From Ampelocalamus luodianensis (taxonomy: Eukaryota > Streptophyta > Magnoliopsida > Poales > Poaceae): DNA of 64,000 nucleotides. Positions 1-9,901 of the stretch are shown here, in pieces. The position numbers and the translations under genes were made by a program. The notes beneath the pieces are model-generated. The model was not told the DNA's origin, made no database searches, and saw nothing but the letters and a program-made list of their open reading frames with translations. The stretch spans positions 22,709,408 through 22,773,407 of the forward strand of contig CM070632.1 in assembly GCA_036346255.1 (NCBI GenBank), read 5' to 3'. The first letter of the stretch is position 1. Each line of letters begins with the position of its first letter.

Positions 1-200
1 TTGTTTTGGGGGGGCTGGCGAAGAGAAAGGAAGAACGTTGCAATGGACTTCCTTCGTACTTTGTGCCTGTTGAAGAATACATAATGACTAGCAATGTGCA
101 GCTTTGACTTGAACATTTGGCTTTTAGCTGATGCAGATCAATGATAGTTTCTTTTCGAGAGGTGGAGACAATCGGCTAGTTTAGTTTAAATCTCAAATAA
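1..200. other. Unassigned flank, no gene seen
   Basis: AT-rich sequence left of the Helitron with a G-run near position 8. No ORF, terminal repeat or RNA gene could be supported. Confidence 0.4.
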
Positions 201-601
201 TCTCTACTATATAAAAATTAGAGTTAGTGGTCCTCCCCATACTTCTACCCCTATCCATCTCTACTGACATGTGGGCCATGTTATTAGCAAACTATCTTCT
301 CGTATTGTGCGCTCCCTGCACTTCCTCTCCCGACATCACCTGCGACGCCGTCTACGCTTCCTCCTCCTCTCCGCCCTCGCCTCCACTCCCGCTCTTCTAC
401 TCTGCTCCGCGCGCCTTCGCCCCCGTCACCTATCGCCGCTTCCATCAGCCGGATCTGAACGGACCTACCTTCCTCCTTTCCTCCCCCGCTTTTCTGCTCT
501 GCTCTGCGCGCCTTAACGAATTGAGATATATTATATCTACTTAATTGATAACTGATTATATTCATGAGATGTTTCATAGTAACGCATGAATACCTAACTA
601 G
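201..601 (+). mobile_element. Small non-autonomous Helitron
   Basis: The left end reads TCTCTACTATATAAAA directly after an A at 200. The right end reads AACGCATGAATACCTAACTAG and is followed by a T at 602. Helitrons start with TC, end in CTRR and insert between A and T without target duplication, so both ends fit. The 3' sequence resembles grass Helitron ends (AACGC...TACCTAACTAG-T), although the GC-rich hairpin usually found there is degenerate. The interior (about 310-515) is a GC-rich, pyrimidine-rich block with open frames on both strands, probably captured host DNA, but I recognise no product. No Rep/helicase is encoded, so movement would need an autonomous partner. Confidence 0.6.
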
Positions 602-869
602 TTAAAGTAGAAAATTCATATAAATAACTCATCTAGCCTGTAGTGGGTGGAATCACAAACCTAAGAAATGAGGTACCACACCGTTATGACGAGGTTATGA
701 TGGATCAATATTGGTTAACATGTGTTTATCAGCTATGTAGCATGCAGGCTCAGATCTCCGTGCAGCATTGCAGGACAAATGGAAGATACCCCTGTATATA
801 CCGCAAATAGTTGCTCCATTTTAGAATAGTTTAAACTTACATGCCGCTTTTAACTTTGTTTTTTTGTTT

Positions 870-953
870 ATTATTAACTAAGGAAATTATTATTCACGTG
901 ATTCAAGGTTATATTATTAACTAAGGAAATTATTATTCACGCAATTCAAGGTT
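870..953. repeat. 41-bp tandem duplication
   Basis: A 41-bp AT-rich unit at 870-910 is repeated at 913-953 with two bases between the copies. The copies differ only at a TG/CA dinucleotide. The right copy abuts the Mutator-like element, and its last bases overlap that element's left target duplication. Confidence 0.85.
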
Positions 954-957
954 AAAC

Positions 958-1675
958 GGAATAAATTCATTTTACGATATTGAACTATCATGTTTATCTA
1001 ATCTTCAACCTCCAACTATGGAATCGGGTAACAAACCCTCCTCAACTCTCAATACCATTCAATTTACACATCTCAACCCAAACTGTGGTGTTTTTGTCTG
1101 ACGTGGCATCCCAATTGGGCTGAGTTATCACCTACGTGTCAATCATTTGGCCAATGTGGCATCCACCGCATCCCCTTCGTCCTCCTTTCCCTCTCTCTCC
1201 ACCGGCCGATAGCCGCACTGTCACGTCCCCCCCTAGCTGTGAGATACGCCACCCGCCTTCCTCGATCGTGCCGCATCACCGCCTCCATCGGCCGCAGACA
1301 CGCCACCGCCTCCCTCGATTGTGAGCTGCGCCGCCCGCCTCCCTCAGTCGCCTACCTCTCTTGGCGCCATGCCGCCTCCTTCCTTGGTCACCCGCCTCCC
1401 TCGGCCGTATCTACCCTCGGTCGTGGAGCTTTGGACTGAGAGAGAAGGGAAGGAAGAAGAACGGTGATGTGGACCTTGACATGGATGTCGACTTATATGC
1501 CATGTCAGTGAAAATTGTCTACATTGATGCCGCGCCATCAAAACCAATGGTGGTTTTGGTCAAGGGGGTAATATACCCGATTTTGACAATTAAGGGGTGT
1601 CGATTACCCGGTTTCGTAGTTGAAGGTTGAATTTTAAACAAACATGATAGTTAAAGGGTCAAATGGACTTATTCC
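958..1675. mobile_element. Non-autonomous Mutator-like element
   Basis: The ends start GGAATAA and finish TTATTCC. Roughly 85 bp inward from each side forms an imperfect inverted repeat, with blocks AACTATCATG and TTCAACC on the left mirrored on the right. Flanks AGGTTAAAC (949-957) and ATGTTAAAC (1676-1684) agree at 8 of 9 positions, matching the 9-bp target duplication of Mutator elements. The middle (1140-1440) is pyrimidine-rich and GC-rich and could be captured host sequence, but no transposase or recognisable domain is present. Confidence 0.72.
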
Positions 1676-2114
1676 ATGTTAAACTGTGATAGAAATTATG
1701 CCGAGAACAACTATGCTGGAACAAGTTAGGCGAAATTACATGGAGATTAAGCCAGCATAAGTAAATCGTGCGTTAAATCATGTAGAACTAAGACCAAAGT
1801 ACAACACTGGGATCAACCTAGTTTGAATGCAATTCGCAACCAATGGCTAACCCAGGAGTATTCACGGAGTTAGACTTGTAAATATAGAAACCTGTTGGGA
1901 CCGGATTTCTGAATCCGAACTTTCTGTGTATCTCTGCACCAATCTACGATTAAGCTAATGCACACTATTTTAATATTGATGATGAAACAACCATATCTCA
2001 CTTCGTTATAAGGACATAACAAATATTATTAAACAAACGAGTAATGATCTTATGATCGAAGCATACAATTATTGCCCTAGGCTAAACAACTCGAATAAAC
2101 ACTACTACAGAAAA

Positions 2115-2390
2115 GGTCTTCACAGACGGTTCAAAAACGTAATCACAGATGGTTTCGTGAGCCGTCTGAGTTTATGGGTCAGTAATGACATGAGGTTATC
2201 ACAAACAGTTTTTGAACCGTTTGTGAAAAAATAACTATCACAGACGGTTCTGAATAAGAACCATATGTGATAATTGCTTATACAGAACCGTCTGTGATAG
2301 TCTATTTTCATATACGGTTCTGACCAAGAACCGTCTGTGATAAGTAGTTATCATGTACGATTCTTATTCAGAACCGTCTGTGATAGTTTT
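2115..2390. repeat. CACTA left subterminal repeats
   Basis: About eight copies of a CACAGACGGTT-like motif in both orientations, with degenerate copies such as CACAGATGGTT. A block with the same order of motifs and a shared unique segment (TTTATGGGTCAGTAATGA) occurs at 59830-60070, so both loci belong to one CACTA family. Confidence 0.8.
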
Positions 2391-2600
2391 TTCGATTGCA
2401 AAAAAAATTGGATTTTAAGCCAAACCAATCAATTGTTGGACAGTAGTTTTCATATGTAAGCTCTAGTAAGACAATTAAAATCTAATTAAAATTATGATGG
2501 CAAACACATTATAGGAGAGACCTATCTAGCAAAAGGGAAACCAAAAGATTTCACAACGTCCCTATCGAATGGGAAAAAAGAATAAAATTACAAAATTAAA

Positions 2601-2730
2601 CTAACTAGAATCCATCTGTGCCTCCAAGCTCCTAAATAACTCATCGGCTTCTTGGATTGGTCTTGTGAGCTCCTCTATGTACCTCACCAGTATATCACAA
2701 ATTGTTCTTGCATGTCTTCCTAATTTGACT
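2601..2730 (-). pseudogene. Possible C-terminal remnant of a CACTA-encoded protein
   Basis: On the minus strand, an open frame reads ICDILVRYIEELTRPIQEAD and continues for about 12 more residues before a stop at 2601-2603. The composition (acidic, amphipathic, ordinary codon use) looks like real coding sequence rather than a low-complexity shadow. It lies inside the CACTA body, where a transposase or accessory gene end would be expected. No catalytic residue is visible and no start can be assigned, so the identity is inference only. Confidence 0.3.
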
Positions 2731-2935
2731 CAAGCTCGTCGGCAAGAAAAATGAGAGACGACCAAAAACATCCGACGGTGCTCCGACATTAGGTACAAAT
2801 AAAATATGAACCATCAAACAGCCAACAATTTGTGTATGTTTTGGGGATTTACATGTACTTTTCAGCAGTCTACCTCCTGCAGTAGACATGGAGCTCCTAC
2901 GTGTCCCTCCCCCTCCTCCTCGTCGGCTGTGTCTC

Positions 2936-5387
2936 TGTAACATCCCAAAGTGTTGTTACCAAAATAAAATAAATAAAGGTTATTGTTTTACTGGATTTTC
3001 TGAAATTTGATAGAGTTTTATTGCTTTATTTGAATTTTTGAAGTTTTAAAAGTCAAAATTTAAAATTTATTTGAAGTTCTTGAAGTTTTATTTGGTTTGA
3101 TTTGAAAAATAAAAATTTAATCAATTTCTAGAAATTTTCTGATATTTTAAAAGCTTTTCCTAAATATTTTAAAGCCAAAATAATTTATTTTGCAAAATTA
3201 ATAGCCAATTATAAGTTGGAACTATTTTATTTAAGTCCAAAATAAACAAGGGAATTTCTGTGAATTTTCTTATAATTTTTAGATTTTAATTGCTATTTTC
3301 TAAAGTCTATTTGAATTAATCGGATTAAAACAATTAAGAAATCATTCCAAAAACCCTAAAATGATTTGGGCCTAAACCCCTCGGCCCATTCTTATTTTCC
3401 CCGCGCCCCGGCCCACTCCACTCCAGCCCAACCGTAGCCGCCCCCTCTCCCCCTCACAGTCCGATTTGCATCTGCACCTCCGCGCCACCCGCCTCCTCCC
3501 CACCGTCGGATCACAACCCGACGGCCAGCAATCGCCCGCCCCTTTTCCACTCGCGCCCGTGCGTTAAACGCTCCAACGCGTGTCAGCTGTTGGATCTTAA
3601 ATCAACGGCCAGGATCCCGCGTGACCTTCGGCGGCCCGAACGGCCCTTTTCATCAGGGACCGTCCGATTTAAATCAACGGTCAGCTGCACCCCGCTACTT
3701 TCTTTTCTCCGCGGTCACCGACAAGTGGGGCCCGCCCGAGCCTTCTTCCTCCCCCCTTTCTTCCCCACTCGGCCGCGTCGCTCCTGCCGCCATTAGCGCC
3801 CGCGGGGAGCTCCTTAATCCCGCGTCTCTCTCCCCTAATCTCCCACGAATCATGCGCATTCAAGCCCCCGTATCACGCCGCCTCATCTTCGGCCATTTGC
3901 CCCCTCCATCTCGCACGGGATCACCGGAACCGCGAGTTTACCGCCGCCGGCCTCGCGCCCGATCTCCGCCCTCACCCCTCCTTCGGCCCCTATAAAGGGA
4001 GCACCGAGTAGCCCCTTCCACCCTCATTCCAATCCCACCACCCACACTTCCTCTCATCCTCTCTAGTCGCCGAAAATCGCCCACTAAAGCTTCTCCGCCG
4101 CGAGCGCTTTCTTCTTCAATTCCGGCGCCGACACCGTCGCCGCGTCATCGACACCGCTAAATCTTGTGTTTGGGAAGTTTTTAGCCAAATCTTTCAAATT
4201 TGATTTAAATTGGATCTATGGTATTGTTTTACCATAGAAGAGTTGTAAAATGTTTTTACTTGGAAAATAAAATGAAAATGGGTTTGGATTTGGGCATAAT
4301 GGATGTTTGGTGGGTGCATGTTCATGCACGGGCTCAATCGGGTATGGTTGAGGCCCATGGGTTTGTTGGAAAGTTACCCAAGTCAGTTAAGGATCGTTCT
4401 TCGAGTGTATGATGCTAAGCCATACCGTACCACCACATGTCCTCAGTATGGGCAGTAGGACCTGGCTAATTAATTTGCAATGTTCCACCGTGGTCGTTCC
4501 CTACAGATGCAATGGGTAGTCATGTTACGACTTATGTTAGTCCCACCTAGCGCAAGAGGGGGCCCGAACCCGGAGGTCTTTATTCCAAAGGGGGTGATGA
4601 AACCTTAGCGAGGGGTAACTACGGTGGAATGGTGCATTGTAAAGGCATTGACACATGCTCTAGACTGCTTACCTAAGGTAGTGAGCGGTGGTATCGACGG
4701 ATGCCAAACAAACTAGAGAAGTCGTGTCTTGTGGGTAAAGCTGTACAACCTCTGCAGAGTATCAAACTATTCGATCTAGCCGTGTCCACGGTCATGGACA
4801 TGCTAGAAGAACTGCTCAAAGTTAGACCTTGGATTTTGTTTGAAAAAGACTTCTTCAAAACTGGTTTATCCAAATGAGAATTGGGCAGGGAGCCATGTGA
4901 TAGGAGGGTATCCTTCACCATTCATGTGTGAATGTTATCTGACTATAAAATTTAGAAATTATGAAATGATTTGTAGTTATAAAATAACTGCTTTGGAACT
5001 TAGTACCAGTACTTAAAGAAAATATTGCTTTATGCAAATCAACCAATAAGCCATCCTTTGTTACATCCATATATGCATGTCATTCTGTTACTTGACGGGT
5101 GTAACTTGCGAGCACGGTAGTTGTGCTCATACTTGCTTTATGCAAATAAATTTCAGAGGAGAAGGACTTTACTACCGATGTGGATCTTGACGACTAGGCT
5201 GCTACCCCAGTCGATTGCCTGTGGCAGATTGCTGGACCCTACTCTTTGTAATAAACTCTGTTGATTATTAATAAAGTTGTGATATGAATTTGTTACCATA
5301 TTTGTTTACTGTGTGAACTAGCGACTGATCATAGGACTAGTTCAGAAATGCACAGAGGATCTGGGATGTTAATCCCGGGTTCTGACA
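2936..5387 (+). repeat. 5' LTR of the gag-only element
   Basis: A 2452-bp LTR in TG...CA form. U3 is AT-rich and then becomes GC-rich and pyrimidine-rich, with a TATA box at 3991. Downstream it carries the conserved module TCTTGTGGGTAAAG, then the palindrome CTCTGCAGAG (4750-4759) and a degraded second palindrome, shared with other LTR families in this window. Confidence 0.82.
3991..3998 (+). promoter_or_regulatory. LTR core promoter TATA box
   Basis: TATAAAGG sits in a GC-rich stretch about 1.06 kb into the LTR and is followed by a C-rich leader. This is the expected U3/R boundary arrangement of grass gypsy LTRs. Activity is inferred. Confidence 0.5.
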
Positions 5388-5390
5388 AAG

Positions 5391-5403
5391 TGGTATCAGA
5401 GCC
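5391..5403 (+). other. Primer-binding site, initiator-Met tRNA
   Basis: TGGTATCAGAGCC three bases after the 5' LTR end matches the standard plant tRNA-iMet primer complement and fixes the element's orientation. Confidence 0.88.
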
Positions 5404-5918
5404 ATATCGACTGTAGGTCGTGACCTAGTTAGAATGGCCGTTAGTTGAAAACTTCAAAACTTATTTTATATAACAAGAAAAATAAAATGTTCTCTCCTTA
5501 TCTGGGTCATCTATCTATAGCATCCTTATAGAAAATTCTTCCTCACCTAATTCTTTCTTCACCAGTTTATAATGTTAAATGGATCTTCTTTCCTTATAAA
5601 TTCCTATAGATGATTAACACGTTCTTAACCCTTACGTTCAAGACCACAAGACATGAAGCTGTCAAGAGAGCATCGTCAACAAAGACCACGAGCAGAAGAT
5701 ACGATGTCAGCCCAACCCTATAGTCTAGGTTTGCCAAGGCTCACTCTGTGTATTGAGTCGTTCCACCAAGTTAAAGAGTCTCGATCGATAGAACATTATA
5801 ATGCTTTCGAGTTCTTTCTTTTGTTTGGGAGCGTGTTTTGCTCTATCCCCTTAGTTCTTCTTCTTTGTCTCTTCTCTAGTCTTTGTCTTCTTTCCTAACC
5901 CTCTAGAGTAACCGTCAG

Positions 5919-6995
5919 ATGGTGAACACTCGTCGCTCTGAAAGTGGAACCAACACCAATAGTGATGGAAGTGCCCCAATTCCACCACCAGCAGCCAATG
6001 GATCAGAATGGCAACAGATGAACAACAACAAGCCACAAGAAGTATCTCATAATGATGTCATAAGCCACACTCTTCCTAAAAGTCACCATCAGTGGAAGTA
6101 TGTCATCTGCTATAGATGTGGTGAACCAGGTCACTTCGCCTATAGATGCCCTCAAAAAGGAAGGCCAAAACAAGATGTTCATTGTGTTAACTGCAATAGC
6201 ATCGGACATTGTTTCATCAAGTGTTTCAAGAGGAAGGTGATCCAGTATCAAGCCTGCAACTGTTGTTGCAAGAAAGGGCACTTTGTCAAACAATGCCCCT
6301 TACAAGCATTCTTGGCACCACAAGCAACCTCAGCACTAGAGGATAGAACAGAGGAACCTCGGACGACACACCAAGTAGCAGAGATATCTCAGCCCGACAT
6401 AAGAAGCCAAGTGATCCAAGTCAGTACAAAAGAAGCTCAAGAATCAGGTAGACAAAATTCTGACCAGATCAAGCACAAGACGCTCGATTAGCAGGACAGT
6501 TGTCACAAGAGGAAGATGGTAGGTCAAGTGCCATACATTGCAAGAAACCCCAAGATGTTCCGCGACAACAATGGTGGCCAATCTCAGCAGAACAAAACAT
6601 CAAGGGCAGGAGTACAATGCCTCAATTGTCGGGATATGGGGTATTATGCCAATCGATGCCCAAAAAGACGCTTAGCACTCACCTCCAACAACATTCCAAA
6701 AGCTACTCTGATCACAACAATAACACCAGATGCAGGTGATAAAAACAACAGAAGATACATGTCCCAGCTGCATAAATACAGAAGTTTAGAGTTGCCAATG
6801 CCTCAAGAAACAACCATGGACCAGCCGGCCAGATTGTTGCTCCCCAACACCTCTGTTGGAGGCCAGTCACAGAAGAACTCATCTGATCTTGCAGGCGTCA
6901 CGTGCTTCAACTGCCATGAGGTTGGGCATTTTGCCAGGAAATGTCCAAAGAGGCAGCAGACAGCAAATCCAGCCGTCGATGACAACTCCAGTTGA
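5919..6995 (+). pseudogene. Five-knuckle CCHC protein (gag-like) with one in-frame amber codon
   Basis: The ATG at 5919 begins MVNTRRSESGT, a start typical of plant gypsy gag. The frame is open to 6488, has one TAG at 6489-6491, then stays open in the same frame to 6995 (358 codons plus stop). CCHC knuckles occur in order: CYRCGEPGHFAYRC, CVNCNSIGHCFIKC, CNCCCKKGHFVKQC, CLNCRDMGYYANRC (His replaced by Tyr) and CFNCHEVGHFARKC. The usual capsid-like gag domain is missing, so the product would be a nucleic-acid-binding nucleocapsid-like protein only. The stop is followed by CAG. Readthrough is possible but unproven, and a simple nonsense mutation is the more economical reading. Confidence 0.7.
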
Positions 6996-7031
6996 AAAAC
7001 TTGTATCCCTAGCTTTCTTTCTAGCCACTCC

Positions 7032-7069
7032 GAATCTCGGGGACGAGATTCCTTTTAAGGGGGGTAGTT
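7032..7069 (+). other. Pre-PPT hairpin and polypurine tract
   Basis: An 8-bp perfect stem (GAATCTCG / CGAGATTC, loop GGGA) at 7032-7051 is followed by CTTTTAAGGGGGGTAGTT, the plus-strand primer tract, directly before the 3' LTR at 7070. Confidence 0.7.
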
Positions 7070-7380
7070 TGTAACATCCCAAAGTGCTGTTACCAAAATA
7101 AAATAAATAAAGGTTATTGTTTTACTGGATTTTCTGAAATTTGATAGAGTTTTATTGCTTTATTTGAATTTCTGAAGTTTTAAAAGTCAAAATTTAACAT
7201 TTATTTAAAGTTCTTGAAGTTTTATTTGGTTTGATCTGAAAAATAAAAATTTAATCAATTTCTAGAAATTTTCTGATATTTTAAAAGCTTTTCCTAAATA
7301 TTTTAAAGCCAAAATAATTTATTTTGCAAAATTAATAGTCAATTATAAATTGGAACTATTTTATTTAAGTCCAAAATAAA
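7070..7380 (+). repeat. Truncated 3' LTR of the gag-only element
   Basis: This copies the first roughly 310 bp of the 5' LTR with few substitutions and ends abruptly at CCAAAATAAAC. The remaining 2.1 kb is missing, and foldback and CACTA sequence follow at once. Confidence 0.8.
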
Positions 7381-7515
7381 CTCTGTGATTTTACCATGGC
7401 TTGAAATGCCAAACTCTATAATTTTACCATGACTTGAAATCACTAACACTCTAATTTCAAGCCATAGTAAAATCATAGAGTTTGGCATTTCAAGTCATGG
7501 TAAAATCACAGAGTT
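7379..7515. repeat. Foldback inverted repeat
   Basis: Arms of about 62 bp beginning AACTCTGTGATTTTACCATG and ending with the complement, separated by about 12 bp, pair with only a few mismatches. It resembles a short MITE or foldback sequence. Part of the motif (CTCTGATTTCAAGCCATGG) recurs at 7567-7586. It lies exactly at the point where the 3' LTR is truncated. Confidence 0.75.
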
Positions 7516-7609
7516 AGGCATTTCAAGTCATAGAGTTAGGTAAAATCGGGAGATACTTATCACAGACTCTCTGATTTCAAGCCATGGTAAAATCAGATAT
7601 ACTTATTAT

Positions 7610-7890
7610 AGACGGTTTTTAATACAAACCGTCTGTGATGAGGACGGGAAGTCACAGACGGTTCGTGTTGAAAACCGCCTATGAAGTATCACAGATGGTT
7701 CTGAACAGGAACCGTCTGTGATACTTCACAGGCGGTTTTCAACACGAATCATCTGTGATATTACTTCTTCACATACGGTTTTTAGCACAGCCAGTAACAC
7801 AGACGGTTACTAAACCAAAACTGTCTGTGATTGTATTTAATACAGACGATTTTGGTCAACCATCTGTGATGAGACGTCCAGTATTAGTAT
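7610..7890. repeat. CACTA right subterminal repeats
   Basis: Arrays of CACAGACGG-type motifs in both orientations. Within them 7654-7760 forms a long, nearly perfect inverted repeat (outer bases CACAGACGGTTCGTGTTGAA and the complement). This is the standard subterminal architecture of CACTA elements. Confidence 0.75.
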
Positions 7891-9892
7891 TTTTGTAGTA
7901 GTGAAATTACAACGGAAGAAGACAACCCTAAGTGATGGCCCATCCATACGCCAATAAACAATCGACTAGGGTAGCATGACCTAGTTATCGCAATCCTCGT
8001 CGTACTTCTCAATCGTTTGTTGATGTCTTTGCACTCTCTAGCAACTGAGCAACATTGTATTGAGAATTGAGTACATAGAGTATTCAACAAGTCTTTTGTT
8101 GAAATGCAATTTACCTAGATGTAAGTATAACAAAGATGGCTTATTATGGTTCTTTTGCCCCAAGTTTTCCATACATATAATTAAATTTCACGAAACACAC
8201 TTTTGATAGAAGTAATTGTAGTAAACTAGTCCTATGGTTGATTATCCTGAGTTTCATCAATTCAAAGGAGGATTAATTAACATTTCTAACAATTGAATTC
8301 ATCATTTGATGTAAATAGCAATGCATAATAGTTTTCAAACAATATAAAAATAAATTTAGAAACATTAGGATCAACATGGTTAAGGAAAGACTTGCATTGC
8401 ACAATAGAGCCTTGATCTTGAGCGGAGTCGCACTGGTTACATCCGGGTCCACTACGAATTCTTCCGGGATATCGAATTCCATACGCGAAAACCCATAAAT
8501 AAATCACAAATAAATATGAAATAAAATTAAAAAATTGAAAACTTGGTACTGAAAGATAAATACCGAGTTTAGATTAACTTAGGAATTGGACTCTCGGAAT
8601 ATTTGTCGAGAAGGAAAAGAAAGGGAATATTCCTTGGAATATGCCCTCGGGATAAATTAATAAAAATAATAGAGATTGACATGTGGGTCCACGGTCTATG
8701 GACCGGGTCAAAGGATCGAAAGGGTTCACGGTGAACCGGGCTACACTAACATGCAAGGTCCACCGAATAAATGAATTTGCAATTTATTTTTAAGCCGAAA
8801 TTACTAGGGGTCACCTATCATGCTGGCCCCACATGTCATGCACTAAAGTGGACTATCCGGTTTAACTTGGTTTTTGGGAGAAGTTTGTGAGGGCCACTCA
8901 AAAGTGAGATAACTAGAGAGAAGAGACAGCAGAAGAGGCGTGGTAGCTCTGGATGGCATCGGCTCCAGCGAGCGGCAGCTCAGGTAACACGGGCGACAAC
9001 TGGAGTGGGTTCCCCGGACCACAGGAATTCTCCTAGTGGTCTTGGTGCAGATGGAGACGTGGAGTGGCATGTTGGCAGTGAACAGAGGTGCACAAGGGCG
9101 AAGGTGGACGGGGGCAACGATAGTACGACGAGGTTCCAACAAAGGTGAGGCAAGCATAGGGTGGAACGTGATGTAACATCCCATTTTCGAACGGCGAATT
9201 GTAATTGCCATTTGGTTCTTGATTTCAAAAGCCTATGTTAAATTAGCAGATATTTTCAAAAATCTCCTTGCTTCTAGCTAAGCTTGGGCTTATGTTTCAA
9301 ACCTCCTTGAAGTTCCCAAATTCAAATTTTGAATTTGAATTCATCTTTTTGATTTTTGGCCCCTTCTCTTTTGCCCTCCTCTCTTTCTTGGGCTCACCCG
9401 TGACCTCCCTTGGGCCCCCGGCCCATTCCCCCTCCCCTTTCGGCCTTTCCTTGGCCCAGCTCCTGTCCTTCTTCTCCCATGGGCAGGCACCCAGGTGCCC
9501 GCTACAGCTCATGCTTACGCTCGTGCGGCCATCGCCTCGACTTCGGTGTGCCCCCTCCTCGTCGGGTCCCGAAACCAGCATGCCTCCGCACCCACCGCTC
9601 CTGCCGGTGCTCCGTCCCGTCCTGACACACCGCGCCTACCCCTGTCGCCCGCCGCCTCTGTCCCCGTCTTGGCTCTCCCGGCTTTGGCTCCCTCGTCGCT
9701 GCGTCAACGAGTGTCCCATCCTGGATCCTCTGCGCCCGCCTACAGCACCCCTCTACCACCCTGTCTCCTCTGCCACCTGCTCGATCTTGCCGCCCATCCC
9801 CACGCCCGCCGCACAGAGCTGCCCATTCTGCGCGCTCGCAACTCTCACCGATGCTCTGTCCCATCCAGCAGCTCCCTTGCCCCCTCGCACGC

Positions 9893-9901
9893 CTATAAGA
9901 A
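9893..9901 (+). promoter_or_regulatory. LTR core promoter TATA box
   Basis: CTATAAGAAG follows a GC-rich U3. The 3' LTR has the matching TATAAGAAG at about 22815. Function is inferred from position. Confidence 0.4.

Larger units (their letters stand above)
2936..7380 (+). mobile_element. Gag-only (non-autonomous) Ty3/gypsy-type LTR retrotransposon
   Basis: The 5' LTR (2936-5387) starts TGTAACATCCCAAAGTG and ends TCTGACA. Four bases later comes the primer site TGGTATCAGAGCC (5391-5403), complementary to initiator-Met tRNA. A zinc-knuckle ORF follows, then a purine tract (about 7053-7069) and a second TGTAACATCCC copy at 7070. The 3' LTR matches the 5' LTR for about 310 bp and then stops near 7380, where CACTA right-end sequence with a foldback begins. 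No protease, reverse transcriptase, RNase H or integrase is present, so mobilisation would have been in trans. The right-hand target duplication is lost with the truncated LTR. Confidence 0.8.
2100..7903. mobile_element. CACTA element carrying a nested retrotransposon
   Basis: The left terminus is CACTACTACAGAAAA at 2100 and the right terminus is its complement TTTTGTAGTAGTG ending at 7903. AAA precedes (2097-2099) and follows (7904-7906), giving the 3-bp duplication typical of CACTA/En-Spm elements. Both subterminal zones hold many inverted and direct copies of the CACAGACGGTTC / GAACCGTCTGTG motif, the expected transposase-binding repeats. Subtracting the nested retrotransposon (2936-7380) leaves about 1.36 kb, so this was a small non-autonomous element before insertion. 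A short minus-strand coding remnant (2601-2730) survives. Confidence 0.85.
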
